49,085 bases of DNA from an uncultured Pelagibacteraceae bacterium (GTDB lineage: Bacteria; Pseudomonadota; Alphaproteobacteria; Pelagibacterales; Pelagibacteraceae), in the NCBI GenBank assembly GCA_902629215.1, contig CACOQC010000005.1, forward strand, positions 1 to 49,085, in the 5' to 3' direction. Position 1 is the stretch's first letter. The number at the start of each line of letters is the position of its first letter. Position numbers and translations under genes: made by a program. A model generated the notes under the pieces. It did not search any database. It was not told the DNA's origin and saw only the letters and a list, made by a program, of their open reading frames with translations. Shown piece by piece: positions 34,875 through 42,483 of the stretch.

Positions 34875-35060
34875 CTAATTTTTTGCGTAATAAATAATAA
34901 TAAATCCTATTATTGCAAAAATTAATCCGCCAGTTCTAAGTTGACTGTCCTTGATTAACTCAAGCTTTTTCAACATACTTCTCATTTTTGATGGAAATAT
35001 GGCATAAAGAATTCCCTCAATAAAAAAAAATAAACCGAAGGCTATTATTAATTCCTTCAT
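34875..35060 (-). CDS. DUF2065-type small membrane protein
   Basis: 61 residues with two hydrophobic helices (about 2-22 and 43-58) and a basic middle. The pattern FFFIEGILYAIFPSKMRSML followed by RTGGLIFAIIGFIIIYYA fits DUF2065, which is often found between hflC and neighbouring genes in proteobacteria. It lies 7 bp after hflC and 1 bp before degP. Its function is unknown; an accessory of the HflKC complex is a fair guess. Confidence 0.85.
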   Translation of the reverse strand: MKELIIAFGLFFFIEGILYAIFPSKMRSMLKKLELIKDSQLRTGGLIFAIIGFIIIYYAKN

Positions 35061-35067
35061 ATAAGGA

Positions 35068-35937
35068 TTATTCTGTTTTTGGTTTTATATTCCCAAAAAA
35101 TTTAAAGAATTCACTATCCGGTGATAGTATTAAAGATGTTTCTCCACCTATCAAAGCCTTTTCATATGCTTGCATTGCTCTGTAAAACGCAAAAAATTCT
35201 GGGTCTTGGCCAAAAGCATTTGCAAAAATTTTATTTCTTTGACCGTCACCTTCACCTTTCATAATTTCTGATTTTTTTTGTGCATCAGCCAAAATGACTG
35301 TAACCTCTTTATCCGCAGTTGATGTAATTGTAACTGCCATTTCCGCTCCTCTTGCTCTAAATTCTTTTGCTTCTCTTTCCCTTTCAGTTTGCATTCTTCT
35401 AAAAATTGCATCACTGTTTGCTTGAGGAAGATCTGCTCTTTTTATTCTTACATCAACAATTTTGATACCAAAGTTTTCCGCTTCTGTATTTACACCTTCT
35501 TGAATTAAAGACATTTGTTTTGTTCTATCTTCTGATAAAAGAGTTTGAAGTTCTTGTTGACCTAAAACATTTCTAATTCTTGAATTGATAATTGTAGCTA
35601 ACCTTGATCTTGCAACTCTTTCATTGCCAACAGAAATATAAAATTTAAGTGGGTCAACAATCTGAAATCTTGCAAAAGCATCAACTATTAATCTTTTTTG
35701 GTCAGATGCAATTACTTCTTCTGGCGGAGTATCTAGATTTAAAATTCTTTTATCTAAAAATACTACGTTTTGAATAAAAGGAATTTTAAAATTTAAACCA
35801 GGTTTTAATATAATTCTTTTTGGATCACCAAACTGAAGAACGATTGCCTGATTAACTTCTTTGACAATAAATATTGAAAAGAAGATTGTTACCGCTATTG
35901 CAACAACTATTCCAGCTATAATTTTTCCAGCATTCAT
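35068..35937 (-). CDS. hflC: FtsH regulator HflC (SPFH domain)
   Basis: 289 residues. One N-terminal membrane helix (about 5-25) is followed by an SPFH/prohibitin domain (VNQAIVLQFGDPKRIILKPG region) and a long helical tail with RAEMAV and DAQKKSEIMKGEGDGQR. With HflK it forms a large cage around FtsH in the inner membrane. It starts 1 bp after the hflK stop. Confidence 0.95.
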   Translation of the reverse strand: MNAGKIIAGIVVAIAVTIFFSIFIVKEVNQAIVLQFGDPKRIILKPGLNFKIPFIQNVVFLDKRILNLDTPPEEVIASDQKRLIVDAFARFQIVDPLKFYISVGNERVARSRLATIINSRIRNVLGQQELQTLLSEDRTKQMSLIQEGVNTEAENFGIKIVDVRIKRADLPQANSDAIFRRMQTEREREAKEFRARGAEMAVTITSTADKEVTVILADAQKKSEIMKGEGDGQRNKIFANAFGQDPEFFAFYRAMQAYEKALIGGETSLILSPDSEFFKFFGNIKPKTE

Positions 35938-35938
35938 T

Positions 35939-37048
35939 TTAATTCATTGCTTTCTTTTTTTGTAATTCAGGTAATGGTAAATACGGTACTACTCCTGAAC
36001 CAGCATTTTTCTCAATAATAACTTTATCAATATCCGCTAAAACTTTTTCCATTGTTTCTAAATACATTCTTTCTTGAGTAACTGATTTAGCATTCTTATA
36101 TTCATTATAGATTGCTAAAAATCTACTAGCTTCACCCTCTGCTTTAGCTACAACTTCTTTCTTATAAGCTTCTGCTGCTTGTAAAATTTTTTGTGCTTCC
36201 CCTCGAGCTCTTGGAATTACATCATTAGCATATGCTTCAGCTTCGTTTTTGGATCTTTCCATATCAGCTCTAGCTGCTTGTACATCTCTGAATGCATCAA
36301 TAACTTGATCAGGTGGGTCAGCTTTTTGTGTTTGTACTTGTGTAATTTGAATACCACTTGTGTATTCATCTAAAATTTTTTGAATTATTTCTTGAGTATC
36401 AGTTTCTATAACCGATCTTCCTTCTGTTAAAATTGGCTGAATGTCAGATCTTGCTATTACTTCTCTCATTGCAGTTTCAGCTGCAGCTTTTACTGTTCCT
36501 TCTGGATCTTGTATTTTAAATAAAAAATTTCCCGCATCTTTAATTACCCAAAAAACTGAAAAATCTATATTAACAATATTTTCATCTCCAGTTAACATCA
36601 AGCTTTCTTGAGGAACATCAGCAACGCCACCTGATGAAGAAAATCCACTATCTCTCTCAGATCTAAAACCTATATCAATTCTGTTAACTTTTGTTACTTT
36701 GGGTGTTAACACTGACTCAATTGGAAAAGGAATATGATAGTTCAATCCTGGTTGAGTTGTTTTTACAAATTTTCCAAATCTTAATACAACACCTTGCTCA
36801 TCCGGCAAAACTCTATAAAGACCACTTGCCAACCAAACAAACCCTAAAATTATTAAAACTAAAATCGCCTGTTTTCCACCTGATGAACTTCCCCCGGGTA
36901 AAAATCTTTTTATTTTTTCTTGAAATTCTCTGATTATCTTATCTACGTCTGGGGGTGTTGGACCTCTTCCAGATCCGTTTCCACTACCTCCACCTCCTGG
37001 AGGAGATCCCCATGGACTACCGCCTCTTTGTTGAAAATCATCAGACAT
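35939..37048 (-). CDS. hflK: FtsH regulator HflK (SPFH domain)
   Basis: 369 residues. A Gly/Pro/Ser-rich N-terminus (about 1-35) precedes a membrane helix (about 62-80), an SPFH domain (LPDEQGVVLRFGKFVKTTQPG) and a coiled-coil tail rich in Ala, Glu and Lys. It pairs with HflC and is first in the series. Its promoter should lie in the 50-bp divergent gap to mrp. Confidence 0.95.
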   Translation of the reverse strand: MSDDFQQRGGSPWGSPPGGGGSGNGSGRGPTPPDVDKIIREFQEKIKRFLPGGSSSGGKQAILVLIILGFVWLASGLYRVLPDEQGVVLRFGKFVKTTQPGLNYHIPFPIESVLTPKVTKVNRIDIGFRSERDSGFSSSGGVADVPQESLMLTGDENIVNIDFSVFWVIKDAGNFLFKIQDPEGTVKAAAETAMREVIARSDIQPILTEGRSVIETDTQEIIQKILDEYTSGIQITQVQTQKADPPDQVIDAFRDVQAARADMERSKNEAEAYANDVIPRARGEAQKILQAAEAYKKEVVAKAEGEASRFLAIYNEYKNAKSVTQERMYLETMEKVLADIDKVIIEKNAGSGVVPYLPLPELQKKKAMN

Positions 37049-37098
37049 ACACTATCTATATAGTGTCTAATTAATTAAAAACAAGTTAAGATCAAATC

Positions 37099-37923
37099 AT
37101 GACAGATAAAAAGCCCGAACTTAGTGCCGCAATGAAAAATAAGGTAGAACCAAAGGTTTTTAAGAAAAATCCAATTATTGGAACGAAATTTACTATAGCA
37201 ATTTCAAGTGCAAAAGGTGGTGTTGGTAAATCCACATTTGCAACTAATCTAGCACTAGCGTTGAAGCAAATTGGCTGCAAAGTTGGAATACTGGATGCTG
37301 ATATATATGGTCCATCAATTCCTAAAATGTTTGGAATTAATGAGAAACCAAAAAGTGATGGCCAAAAATTAGATCCCATAATCAAATATGATATTCAATG
37401 TATGTCAATAGGCTTTCTAGCTGACCAACAAACACCAATGATTTGGCGAGGGCCTATGGTAACAAGTGCAATTAAAACATTTACACAAAAAGTAAACTGG
37501 AAAAATTTAGATTTTATAATTGTAGATATGCCACCAGGTACAGGTGATACCCAACTTACATTTTCTCAAGAAATAAAAATGGATGGTGCAATCATTGTCT
37601 CTACCCCACAAGAAGTTGCTTTATTAGATGTTAAAAGAGGAATTAAGATGTTTGATAAACTGGGAGTAAAAATTTTAGGTCTAGTAGATAACATGAGTTT
37701 TTTTAAAGCTGATGATGGAAAAAAATATCATCTTTTTGGTGAAGGTGGAGTTAAAAAAACTGCCGAGGAATTCAGTAAGGAATTTTTAGGTGAAATACCA
37801 ATTAATCCTAATGTAGGAAAATCAGGAGATAACGGAAAACCAATTGTTGAAGAAAACCCAGATAATGAAATTTCAAAGATTTATTTAGATTTTGCAAAAA
37901 AAATCAAATCAACTTATCTTTAA
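37099..37923 (+). CDS. mrp: Mrp/ApbC-type iron-sulfur carrier P-loop ATPase
   Basis: 274 residues. It has the deviant Walker [21 protein letters not shown] at about 35-54, then [13 protein letters not shown] and [11 protein letters not shown]. Family members transfer Fe-S clusters to apoproteins. The usual N-terminal DUF59/MIP18-like domain is absent, replaced by ~30 lysine-rich residues. A metal-binding CxxC near the C-terminus is not evident; the corresponding place reads [17 protein letters not shown]. Its 3' end overlaps thyX by 20 bp, tail to tail. Confidence 0.9.
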   Translation: MTDKKPELSAAMKNKVEPKVFKKNPIIGTKFTIAISSAKGGVGKSTFATNLALALKQIGCKVGILDADIYGPSIPKMFGINEKPKSDGQKLDPIIKYDIQCMSIGFLADQQTPMIWRGPMVTSAIKTFTQKVNWKNLDFIIVDMPPGTGDTQLTFSQEIKMDGAIIVSTPQEVALLDVKRGIKMFDKLGVKILGLVDNMSFFKADDGKKYHLFGEGGVKKTAEEFSKEFLGEIPINPNVGKSGDNGKPIVEENPDNEISKIYLDFAKKIKSTYL

Positions 37924-38851
37924 GATTAAACGCCTCCATTAATTCATTCCACTCTCTCTTAGATAATCCAGACTCTTCCACTGTAGGATTTTCTCCTTTA
38001 ATTAATTTTTGAAGTATTATTTTTCCTTTAGCAGATACTTCAGTTCCACCCACTCTATAGTCCATAAATGCTTCATAAGTGATTGGAACCCATTTTTTTA
38101 AAGTATCCAACATTATATCAGCATATACTCTTATTTCGTATTGAGCGTGGTGATCCGCTCTCAATCTTAAGAAGTTCATCAAATTCAATAAATCTGTTTT
38201 CCAATACCACTGAGTATAAGTATTTAAAGTTAAATTCATTCTTGCAAGTTCTCTTGCTAATCCTTTTTTGTTTTCATTAATGGTGGATCCATCATATCTT
38301 TCATTAAGCATTGTCTCATAATTTGCATAAGTTCTTTCTGCATCATTTTTTAAAAGTTCCAAAACTTCTTTAGCTTGCTCACCTTCCAATACATCACCTC
38401 TACCTTGTCTATTGCTTGTTGATTGAGCAGCTAGATTTTCAGATGTTGGAAGATAAAATTCTTTATCTAAAATTGAGTACCTAGCTGAATATTCGTTTAC
38501 ATTGGCTGTTCTATGTCTAATCCATTGACGTGCAATAAAAATTGGAAGTTTTATATGGTATTTAATTTCACACATCTCAAAAGGAGTGCTATGCCAATGG
38601 CGCATTAAATATTTAATTAAACCAGCATCAGTTGATACTTGTTTAGTTCCTTTTCCGTACGAAACTCTAGCTGATTGAACTATTGAAGTGTCATCACCCA
38701 TATAATCAACCACCCTAATAAAACCATGGTCTAAGGCTGGTATTGCTTCATATAAGATTTTTTCTAACTCTGTAGCGGTTACTCTTTTAGTATTGTTGCT
38801 CTGTGATTGTTGATTTTTTATCTCTTCTTGTTGTTCTTTAGTTAATTTCAT
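37904..38851 (-). CDS. thyX: Flavin-dependent thymidylate synthase ThyX
   Basis: 315 residues from the ATG at 38851 ([10 protein letters not shown]). A longer open frame reaching 38974 would run through the tmRNA acceptor piece and is rejected. ThyX makes dTMP using FAD, NADPH and methylene-tetrahydrofolate. The ThyX motif [11 protein letters not shown] is at 112-122, and the downstream [18 protein letters not shown] matches the family C-terminal block. The length fits alphaproteobacterial ThyX. It is convergent with mrp and divergent from ssrA. Confidence 0.95.
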   Translation of the reverse strand: MKLTKEQQEEIKNQQSQSNNTKRVTATELEKILYEAIPALDHGFIRVVDYMGDDTSIVQSARVSYGKGTKQVSTDAGLIKYLMRHWHSTPFEMCEIKYHIKLPIFIARQWIRHRTANVNEYSARYSILDKEFYLPTSENLAAQSTSNRQGRGDVLEGEQAKEVLELLKNDAERTYANYETMLNERYDGSTINENKKGLARELARMNLTLNTYTQWYWKTDLLNLMNFLRLRADHHAQYEIRVYADIMLDTLKKWVPITYEAFMDYRVGGTEVSAKGKIILQKLIKGENPTVEESGLSKREWNELMEAFNLKDKLI

Positions 38852-39067
38852 GATTGTTATTGAATCTCTAGTAATTCCTTTTATATTAATAAAGTTGGTT
38901 TTCCAACTATGACGATAAACGAATTTCGTAATAACCATTGCGGACGTGGGGGCAGTACCCACCACCTCCACCATTTACAACTTATGGGGGTGAACTAGAT
39001 TCGACGGGTGACTAAAGGCTATTCTTTCGTTCGGAATTGTTCCTCCGTAACGGGCTAATTTATAATT

Positions 39068-39097
39068 GCTAACGAAAGTTACGCACTTGCTGCTTAA
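39068..39097 (+). other. tmRNA proteolysis tag reading frame (ANESYALAA)
   Basis: The resume codon GCT at 39068 opens nine sense codons reading ANESYALAA, then TAA at 39095-39097. The C-terminal ALAA is the standard ClpXP/ClpAP recognition end. The tag is short and closer to the gammaproteobacterial ANDENYALAA than to the longer AVAA-ending tags of many alphaproteobacteria. Confidence 0.9.
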
Positions 39098-39127
39098 TTA
39101 ACTTTGTTAATTAGGTAAACGGGGTTT

Positions 39128-39152
39128 GGGGCACCTGGCAACAGAACGCCCC
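39128..39152 (+). repeat. Direct repeat copy 1 (ssrA 3' end, attL-like)
   Basis: A 25-bp segment, part of the functional tmRNA, forming its final GGGGC/GCCCC stem. It matches 39787-39811 at every base. Confidence 0.95.
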
Positions 39153-39199
39153 TACTTATTCTAATATTTTCTTTATTTTATTTAATTTAATTTATATTT

Positions 39200-39216
39200 G
39201 GCACACTGCCGGCACA
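39200..39216 (+). repeat. Paired GGCACA repeat, left end
   Basis: GGCACA-N5-GGCACA with an 11-bp period, lying just after the stop of the enclosed gene. The same design recurs at 39710-39726 in the same orientation with a different N5. Helically phased direct repeats of this type are common as integrase arm sites; that role is inferred. Confidence 0.7.
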
Positions 39217-39217
39217 A

Positions 39218-39589
39218 TTATTGTCCTTTATATTGACCGTAAGTACCCATAATTGCATTTTGCATCACTTCTTCAAATTTTTTATAATCTTTCTTTGAAA
39301 GTGCGTATCTTGGAAAATAATCTTTAATATTATATTCGTTAAATTTAGAATGCATTTCTAACTCTTTATCGTATTCTTCGGGCCAATTATTGTCTTTTGC
39401 AATTCTATACAACATATTTAAACCTTTAAGATTATTATCATTAAACATTTCAGCTAAATTTAATATTTGATCTGGGTGATGTTTTGGATCAATTAAAACA
39501 ATAGCTTTGGCATTATCTAATGCTTTTTTTAAAAATTTTAATGCCTTAGCAATATCCTTAGCTTCTTTTGATTTAAACAGTCCAAACAT
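39218..39589 (-). CDS. Hypothetical protein carried between the ssrA repeats
   Basis: 123 residues, ATG start, reading towards ssrA. The product is charged and mainly helical, with no signal peptide or membrane segment. It opens MFGLFKSKEAKDIAKALKF and continues with a helix pair around IDPKHHPDQILNLAEMF. The C-terminal part is rich in Tyr, Lys and Glu. No family is recognised. As the only gene in the putative element, it is its cargo. Confidence 0.7.
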   Translation of the reverse strand: MFGLFKSKEAKDIAKALKFLKKALDNAKAIVLIDPKHHPDQILNLAEMFNDNNLKGLNMLYRIAKDNNWPEEYDKELEMHSKFNEYNIKDYFPRYALSKKDYKKFEEVMQNAIMGTYGQYKGQ

Positions 39590-39709
39590 TATAAAATTTT
39601 AATATTAATTTTTTAGTAAGTTTATATAAGAAGTATATTAGATAAGCTGGCAATATATAAAATAGAAATAATTCTGTTATCATTCATTTAAACTATCACA
39701 AAAAAGATT

Positions 39710-39726
39710 GGCACAATTCTGGCACA
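39710..39726 (+). repeat. Paired GGCACA repeat, right end
   Basis: Second GGCACA-N5-GGCACA pair (39710-39715 and 39721-39726), same orientation and spacing as the left pair. It lies in the 197-bp region between the start of the enclosed gene and the second ssrA repeat. Confidence 0.7.
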
Positions 39727-39758
39727 CTTTTCTTTAAATTTATCGTTTTTCAATTCAA

Positions 39759-39774
39759 ATTATTCGCGAATAAT
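39759..39774. repeat. 16-bp perfect palindrome
   Basis: ATTATTCGCGAATAAT is self-complementary over all 16 bases and lies 12 bp before the second ssrA repeat. It could be a dimeric protein operator or part of a recombination site; the sequence alone does not decide. Confidence 0.75.
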
Positions 39775-39786
39775 GGTACTTTGTTC

Positions 39787-39811
39787 GGGGCACCTGGCAA
39801 CAGAACGCCCC
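39787..39811 (+). repeat. Direct repeat copy 2 (attR-like) and possible terminator stem
   Basis: Exact copy of the 25-bp ssrA 3' end. Its GGGGC/GCCCC stem is followed by a T-rich run (39813-39836) that overlaps the end of ppdK, so it may have been the original ssrA terminator. Confidence 0.9.
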
Positions 39812-39816
39812 CATTC

Positions 39817-42483
39817 CTATTTTTTATTTTTTTTTAATTCTGCTTGAGCTGCAGCCAATCTAGCTATTGGCACTCTGTAAGGTGAACAAGATACATAATT
39901 CAAACCTGCTTTTGAACAAAAAAGAATACTTTTTGGATCACCTCCATGTTCACCACAAATTCCTAATTTAATTTTTTTGTTTTGTCTTTTTCCTTTTTCT
40001 ACAGCTAATTCTATTAAATCTTCAACCCCTTCATCTATTGAAATAAATGGATCTATGGAAAATATCTTGTTATCAATATAATCATTTAAAAATTTACCAC
40101 TATCATCTCGACTAATTCCAAAAGTAGTCTGTGTTAAATCATTAGTACCAAAACTAAAAAATTCTGCATGTTTAGCAATATCTTTTGCTTTAATTGCTGC
40201 TCTAGGTAATTCAATCATAGTTCCAACCAAGTAGTCTACTTTTAATTTATTTTCCTTCTCTACTTGTCCAGCCACTCTAATTACCAAATCCTTCATGATT
40301 TTTATTTCTGCTTCAGTTGAAACAAGTGGGATCATTATTTCAGGAAAAGCAAATTTTTTTTTACTCTTTTTGAGCTCAGATAATGCCTCAAAAATCGCTC
40401 TACATTGCATTTCATAAATCTCAGGAAAAGAAATACCTAGTCTACAACCTCTATGGCCAAGCATTGGATTTTGTTCATGAAGTTCATCAATTCGAGAGTT
40501 TAGTTCTTTTTTCTCTATACCAATAACATTTGCAACCTCAGAAATTTCTTTTTCAGATTTTGGTAAAAACTCATGCAATGGTGGATCTAATAATCTTACA
40601 GTAACTGGTAGACCGTGCATAATTTTAAATATTTCCATAAAATCTTTTTTTTGATGTGGTAAAAGTTTTTCTAAAGCATTTAATCTATCTTCTTGGGTTT
40701 TTGATAAAATCATTTCTCTTACAGATAAAATTCTTTCCTCATCAAAAAACATATGCTCTGTTCTACAAAGACCTATTCCTTCAGCGCCAAAATCTCTTGC
40801 AGTTTTAGTATCTGAAGGAGTTTCAGAATTTGTTCTCACTTTTAATTTTCTAATGCTATCAGCCCATCTCATTAATTTTGAAAAATCTCCTGATATTTCA
40901 GGTTTAACAGTTGGAACAGTACCTAAAATTATTCTTCCACTAGATCCATCAATAGTGATTGTGTCACCTTCTTTTACTTCAATTGAAGATGTTTTAAAAA
41001 ATTTTTGTTCATAGTTAATATCTATTTCACTAGAACCAGAGACACATGGTCTACCCATACCTCTTGCGACAACTGCAGCATGACTAGTCATTCCACCCCT
41101 AGCTGTTAAAATACCTTTAGCAGCATGCATGCCTTGAATATCTTCCGGGGATGTCTCAACTCTTACCAAAATAGTATCTTGCATCATATCATTTAATCTT
41201 TCTGCTTCCTCGGAAGTAAAAACTACCTTTCCACTTGCTGCACCTGGGGATGCTGGCAAGCCATTTGCAATAACTTTAATAAAGCTTTTTTCATCTAAAG
41301 TTGGATGTAATAATGTGTCTAAAGAATTTGGATCTATTCTTAGAACAGCTTCATTTTTAGAAATTAATTTTTCATTAACCATGTCAACTGCAATTTTAAC
41401 TGCTGATTTTGACGTTCTTTTTCCTGAACGAGTTTGTAATATCCAAAGTTTATTATTTTCTACTGTAAATTCTACATCTTGCATGTCTTTATAATGTTTT
41501 TCTAATTTTTTTAAAATTCTGTATAATTCAGAATATACTTTAGGCATCGACTCCTCCATTGATGCCTCTTTAACTTTTGCCTCTTTTTTTGCTTTTCTAG
41601 TAATGTACTGTGGAGTTCTTGTGCCTGCTACTACATCCTCTCCTTGAGCATTAATCAAATATTCTCCATAAATATTATTTGATCCATCTGAAGGGTTTCG
41701 AGTAAATACTACGCCAGTAGCACAATCATTACCCATATTTCCAAAAACCATTGATTGAACATTTACTGCTGTTCCCCATTCTGAGGGAATTTGATTTAAT
41801 TTTCTATAAACTTTAGCTCTATTACTTTCCCATGATAAAAAAACTGCTCTTATTGCACCAAATAATTGTTGATTAACATCTTGAGGAAAATCCTTTTTAG
41901 ATTTTTCTTTTACAGTATCTTTGAAATCTTTTATTAACCCATCCCAATCATTCTCATCTAGATCAGTATCTAAAAGGACACCTTTGGTTAGTTTATAATT
42001 TTCAATCAATTCCTCAAAATGATAACTTTCAACACCCATAACTACATTTCCATACATTTGAATAAATCTTCTATAACTGTCTTTAGCAAACCTTCCATTG
42101 GATGTTTTTTTAGAAAGCGCAACTACTGTTTTATCATTCAGTCCAAGATTTAAAATTGTATCCATCATGCCTGGCATTGAAACTCTAGCTCCTGATCTAA
42201 CTGATAAAAGAAGGGGATTCTTTAAGTCACCAAATTTTTTGGATACATCTTTTTCTATAACTTTAAGCTCTTTTTTAATTTCATTTATTAATTTAGAATT
42301 TAATCTTTTTTTATCTTTATAAAAAATCTCACAAACTTTTGTGGATATTGTAAATCCAGGTGGCACGGGTAATCCCATTCTGCCCATTTCTGATAAATTT
42401 GCCCCTTTACCTCCTAAAAAATTTTTTGGATTCTTGATCTTTTTTGTGTCTTTTGACTTAAAATTTAGAATTAACTTATTCAT
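39817..42483 (-). CDS. ppdK: Pyruvate, phosphate dikinase
   Basis: 888 residues, full length. It interconverts pyruvate, ATP and phosphate with phosphoenolpyruvate, AMP and diphosphate. The N-terminal ATP-grasp domain starts near FLGGKGANLSEMGRMGLPVPPGF. The swivelling phospho-His468 sits in GGMTSHAAVVARGMG. The C-terminal PEP-binding barrel includes GAEGIGLCRTEHMFF and the active-site CGEHGGDP. In cells like these it probably supports gluconeogenesis or pyrophosphate-linked glycolysis. It overlaps glyS by 8 bp. Confidence 0.97.
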   Translation of the reverse strand: MNKLILNFKSKDTKKIKNPKNFLGGKGANLSEMGRMGLPVPPGFTISTKVCEIFYKDKKRLNSKLINEIKKELKVIEKDVSKKFGDLKNPLLLSVRSGARVSMPGMMDTILNLGLNDKTVVALSKKTSNGRFAKDSYRRFIQMYGNVVMGVESYHFEELIENYKLTKGVLLDTDLDENDWDGLIKDFKDTVKEKSKKDFPQDVNQQLFGAIRAVFLSWESNRAKVYRKLNQIPSEWGTAVNVQSMVFGNMGNDCATGVVFTRNPSDGSNNIYGEYLINAQGEDVVAGTRTPQYITRKAKKEAKVKEASMEESMPKVYSELYRILKKLEKHYKDMQDVEFTVENNKLWILQTRSGKRTSKSAVKIAVDMVNEKLISKNEAVLRIDPNSLDTLLHPTLDEKSFIKVIANGLPASPGAASGKVVFTSEEAERLNDMMQDTILVRVETSPEDIQGMHAAKGILTARGGMTSHAAVVARGMGRPCVSGSSEIDINYEQKFFKTSSIEVKEGDTITIDGSSGRIILGTVPTVKPEISGDFSKLMRWADSIRKLKVRTNSETPSDTKTARDFGAEGIGLCRTEHMFFDEERILSVREMILSKTQEDRLNALEKLLPHQKKDFMEIFKIMHGLPVTVRLLDPPLHEFLPKSEKEISEVANVIGIEKKELNSRIDELHEQNPMLGHRGCRLGISFPEIYEMQCRAIFEALSELKKSKKKFAFPEIMIPLVSTEAEIKIMKDLVIRVAGQVEKENKLKVDYLVGTMIELPRAAIKAKDIAKHAEFFSFGTNDLTQTTFGISRDDSGKFLNDYIDNKIFSIDPFISIDEGVEDLIELAVEKGKRQNKKIKLGICGEHGGDPKSILFCSKAGLNYVSCSPYRVPIARLAAAQAELKKNKK

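Larger units (their letters stand above)
38890..39152 (+). ncRNA. ssrA: Circularly permuted two-piece transfer-messenger RNA (ssrA)
   Basis: Alphaproteobacterial tmRNA is made from a permuted gene. The acceptor piece comes first and ends in CCA at 38971-38973. Its T arm is GTGGG, loop, CCCAC at 38946-38962. A short spacer (38974-38985) follows, then the coding piece starting GGGGGTGA at 38986 and continuing ACTAGATTCGACGGG, as in tmRNA 5' ends. GGGGGTG pairs over seven bases with CACCTCC just before the ACCA end (one G-U pair). The tag frame, a TTAATTAA/TTAATTAG hairpin, and a final GGGGC/GCCCC stem ending at 39152 follow. The 5' boundary is approximate; a 6-bp hairpin (38893-38908) lies there. 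The RNA rescues stalled ribosomes with SmpB. Confidence 0.93.
39128..39786. mobile_element. Putative 659-bp minimal integrated element at the ssrA 3' end
   Basis: The last 25 bases of the tmRNA coding piece (39128-39152, GGGGCACCTGGC ... AACGCCCC) are repeated exactly at 39787-39811. Integrases often insert at the 3' end of ssrA and leave such a direct repeat as attL/attR. The enclosed DNA carries one 123-codon gene, paired GGCACA repeats near each end and a 16-bp palindrome, but no integrase. Removing one repeat unit would place ssrA directly before the end of ppdK. It may be a relict, a satellite mobilised in trans, or a simple duplication with later divergence. Function and mobility are inferred. 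Confidence 0.6.

Noticed and set aside
38852-38974. 41-residue N-terminal extension of ThyX
   Set aside because: It would be encoded by the complement of the tmRNA acceptor piece; the ATG at 38851 gives a normal ThyX length.
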